A stretch of 64,000 nt of DNA. Source: Clarkia xantiana subsp. parviflora. Its lineage: Eukaryota; Streptophyta; Magnoliopsida; Myrtales; Onagraceae. Position 1 is the stretch's first letter. Every line of letters starts with the position of its first letter. The notes beneath the pieces are model-generated. The model worked only from the letters and a program-made list of their open reading frames with translations. It was not told where the DNA came from and did no database searches. The translations under genes were made by a program, and so were the position numbers. Where the stretch lies: contig JAPTYO010000007.1 in the NCBI GenBank assembly GCA_036873135.1, positions 9,282,763-9,346,762 of the forward strand, read 5' to 3'. Below are positions 63,223 to 64,000 of this stretch, piece after piece.

Positions 63223-64000
63223 TCAGAAATGCATCAACAGGTCAAAAGCCATATCATTTGTCACCACTGCAAACTCATATCCAACATCCTCGGCTCGGTC
63301 CCGAAACTCATCCATCTCATTCGTCGGGACCTGAACCCCCACCAATACATTTGCACCCGTCGTGCCCTGTCCACGGTAATGGAACAAACTGATGTTCCAT
63401 CGAGGACTAAAGGCATCCAGAAACTCCATCAGAGCACCCGGCCGTTCTGGGAATACAAATCTGCAAAGAACTTCATCTTGGAGATTCGATCGGCCTCCCA
63501 TCTGAAAATTAGTTTACCCATATATTCCGACCTTAGAACCGAACAAGTGATTTTGCGTTGCTAAAAAACAATTTATATTATAGTCGAGTAAGTAATCACC
63601 AAATAACGCAGATGATCTTTAACAGTATCATTTTCCGTTAGGTTGTGAGTTGTTAGATTCGATGCTTCCATCCTCTCCTGCATTTCTTGGAGCTCCCTAG
63701 TTGTATGAACACCAACACTACAAGCAAAATAAAAATGCTTTGAGAAAAAGAAAAATCAATTTTTTCAACAATCACTAGTTAACATTGCATTACATTCCCT
63801 CATAGAAACACACCAACGAACTACTAATAATATGGAATTACCTGTATAGCACAACGGCTTCCTTATCCGTGTTGTATCGATATTTGAACTCTGTAATGTT
63901 CATAGACCCAACCTAGCAAATCAACGAATCTGAATCAGAGGCAAATTTTTAACCTTTTTTTTCTTCATCTAAATAATATGAACAGATGATAAAACACTCA
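63223..64000 (-). CDS. Second threonine deaminase copy, 3' end only
   Basis: Three exons match the last three of the complete copy with identical lengths and phases: 63842-63912 (71 nt), 63600-63717 (118 nt) and 63223-63501 (279 nt). They encode the C-terminal regulatory region. The last exon differs from the complete copy at only three of 92 residues (A/T, V/N, Y/F). All splice sites are conserved and there are no stops, so this copy is probably functional. Homology continues into the 3' UTR to about 63048. The upstream exons lie beyond the window. Confidence 0.92.

Overview
This window is nuclear DNA of a flowering plant, most likely a eudicot. The background is AT-rich. Genes are split by canonical GT-AG introns, and the families present (wall-associated kinase, CYP76-type P450, plant cytosolic pyruvate kinase, biosynthetic threonine deaminase, FAR1-type transposase) are plant families. 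I could not assign a species.

The left half (about 1-43 kb) is rich in transposons, with a few genes between them. It starts with the 3' end of a decayed Ty1/copia element whose polypurine tract is split by an 864-bp hAT-type element. A decayed Ulp1-protease/FAR1-like mosaic follows, then a small LEA-like gene, two small fold-back repeats and a fold-back element with a GC-rich core. Next come a wall-associated-kinase-like receptor gene (+), a three-exon CYP76A-like P450 (-), and an apparently intact 5.07-kb autonomous Mutator-like element (MULE) with a four-exon transposase. After that are an RNase H remnant and a 4.36-kb 5'-truncated LINE with a 17-bp target duplication. From 30 to 43 kb there are two non-autonomous Helitrons (one nested in a MITE), an LRR receptor-like kinase with one frameshift in its LRR region, and a 1.3-kb fold-back element with a perfect 9-bp target duplication.

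The right half (43-64 kb) is a denser housekeeping region: a 16-exon cytosolic pyruvate kinase (+), ribosomal protein eL24 (-), a small LEA-like gene with three G-boxes upstream (-), a GT47 exostosin-family glycosyltransferase (-), and threonine deaminase (-). The 3' end of a second threonine deaminase copy (-) runs off the right edge, so the gene is tandemly duplicated. The genes do not form an operon or shared pathway. Pyruvate kinase and threonine deaminase both belong to primary carbon and branched-chain amino-acid metabolism, but their proximity is probably coincidental.

Exon boundaries were deduced by eye from GT/AG signals, frame phase and family knowledge. They sum to whole codons for every gene, but no transcript evidence was available. 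Target duplications and terminal repeats were read directly from the sequence.
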